Origin: Microbacteriaceae bacterium
GTDB lineage: Bacteria; Actinomycetota; Actinomycetes; Actinomycetales; Microbacteriaceae
Length of the DNA: 7,084 bases
Assembly: GCA_030840185.1 (NCBI GenBank)
Contig: JAUZFY010000076.1
Span: forward strand, 1-7,084
Reading direction: 5' to 3'
In this document: piece after piece, positions 6,423-7,084 of the stretch
Position numbering within the stretch: the stretch's first letter is position 1
How the letters are laid out: the number at the start of each line of letters is the position of its first letter
The notes under the pieces: generated by a model
The model's input: the letters and a program-made list of their open reading frames with translations, nothing else
Told to the model about the DNA's origin: nothing
The model's database searches: none
Translations under genes and position numbers: made by a program

Positions 6423-6455
6423 TACTCCAACCTAGCCGACCGGCGGAACAGCTCC

Positions 6456-7084
6456 TTACGCCTTCGCCCGCGCCACCGCGAGGAAGTCGCGCACCGTCAG
6501 CTCTTCACCGCGCGCTGTCGGGGCAATCCCAGCCGCCTCCAAGCGGGCGGATGCCGCGGCGCTGTCTCCCAGCACCACGGATAGCGACTGCCGCAGCATT
6601 TTTCGGCGCTGCTGGAAGGCCGCGTCGACGAGGGCGAACGTGGCGAGACGCTCCTCCTCGGTGCCCGGCCGCTCGGCCCGGTCGAAGCGCACGAGGATCG
6701 AGTCGACGTTCGGAACAGGCCAGAACACCTGGCGGCTCACCTGACCGGCGGTTCGCCAGTTTCCGTACCAGGCGGACTTGATGCTTGGGCTGCCGTAGAT
6801 CTTGGAGCCAGGCTCCGCCGCGATGCGCTGACCGACCTCGGCTTGCACCATCACGAGCCCCGTCTCGATGCCCGGGAAATACTCGAGAAAGTGGAGCAGG
6901 ACCGGTACCGAGATGTTGTAGGGCAGGTTGGCCACGAGGCTCGACGGGGCGCCGGGAAGCTCGGTGACGGTCATCGCGTCCTGCGTGATGACCGTGAACG
7001 GGGCATCGGGGTGAAAGAGCTGCACCGTGATCGGCAATTGATTGGCGAGACGATTGTCGATCTCGACCGCGACGACGGATGCCC
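6456..7084 (-). CDS. rsmA: 16S rRNA (adenine1518-N6/adenine1519-N6)-dimethyltransferase, N-terminus outside the window
   Basis: RsmA (KsgA) uses S-adenosylmethionine to dimethylate two adjacent adenines in the 3'-terminal hairpin of 16S rRNA during small-subunit maturation. The window holds the C-terminal 208 residues; about 75-80 residues, including the SAM glycine loop, lie beyond 7084. The frame stays open to the edge. The first visible residues, ASVVAVEIDNRLANQLP, contain the acidic SAM-ribose motif (VEID). The catalytic NLPYN is at 6915-6929, followed by ISVPVLLHFLE. Further on come VMVQAEVGQRI, the conserved F-W-P-V-P-N-V-D-S segment, and the C-terminal AFQQRRKMLRQSL helix and RGEELTVRDFLAVA tail. 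The coding end is TAA at 6456-6458. It lies upstream of ispE in the same direction. A TTG at 7035-7037 is an internal leucine, not a start. Confidence 0.96.
   Translation of the reverse strand, partial: ASVVAVEIDNRLANQLPITVQLFHPDAPFTVITQDAMTVTELPGAPSSLVANLPYNISVPVLLHFLEYFPGIETGLVMVQAEVGQRIAAEPGSKIYGSPSIKSAWYGNWRTAGQVSRQVFWPVPNVDSILVRFDRAERPGTEEERLATFALVDAAFQQRRKMLRQSLSVVLGDSAAASARLEAAGIAPTARGEELTVRDFLAVARAKA

Noticed and set aside
5508..6584. 358-codon open frame on the plus strand
   Set aside because: It is antisense across all of ispE and into rsmA. Both of those carry intact family motifs, and the antisense product has no recognisable fold.
7035..7037. TTG as the start of rsmA
   Set aside because: The frame continues upstream to the window edge through the conserved VVAVEID motif, so the gene is simply cut by the window.

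Overview
The window is high-GC DNA, and every complete gene has a strongly GC-biased third codon position. It looks like the chromosome of an actinobacterium. The rsmA-ispE pair, an ABC-F ATPase, starts that look leaderless, and frequent GGATGC/GCATCC hexamers fit a member of the Microbacteriaceae best. That placement is an inference, since no rRNA or other marker is present. There are six well-supported protein genes, one of them cut by the window edge, plus one probable gene remnant. I found no tRNA, rRNA, CRISPR array, transposase or phage gene.

Layout from left to right. A MarR-type regulator (9-500, +) meets the 3' end of a two-domain ABC-F ATPase (502-2343, -) with one base between them. 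A divergent promoter region (2344-2463) holds a GC-rich hairpin. It leads rightward into a short, probably decayed reading frame (2464-2618, +), which overlaps the start of an extended short-chain dehydrogenase/epimerase (2615-3673, +) by ATGA. That gene runs tail to tail, with an 8-base overlap, into a membrane-bound molybdopterin oxidoreductase of the sulfite oxidase/MsrP type (3666-5285, -). Upstream of the oxidoreductase, a 201-base gap (5286-5486) holds a small palindrome and a large nested inverted repeat. Beyond it lie ispE (5487-6422, -) and the C-terminal part of rsmA (6456-7084, -).

The ABC-F, ispE and rsmA genes are housekeeping: ribosome-associated ATPase, isoprenoid precursor synthesis and 16S rRNA dimethylation. 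All three are read leftward. The block 2464-5285 (remnant, epimerase, Mo enzyme) sits between ispE and the ABC-F gene and looks like an accessory insertion in a conserved neighbourhood. The epimerase probably acts on a nucleotide sugar. The Mo enzyme is predicted to carry its catalytic domain outside the membrane, behind four membrane segments and an internal twin-arginine segment. No direct functional link between the two is visible.

Nothing here is clearly a new biological system. The points most worth following are the gene remnant ahead of the epimerase, the epimerase's apparently cysteine-free insert, the split Sec/Tat-type topology of the Mo enzyme, and the nested palindrome with repeated TTCSGAA motifs upstream of the Mo gene.
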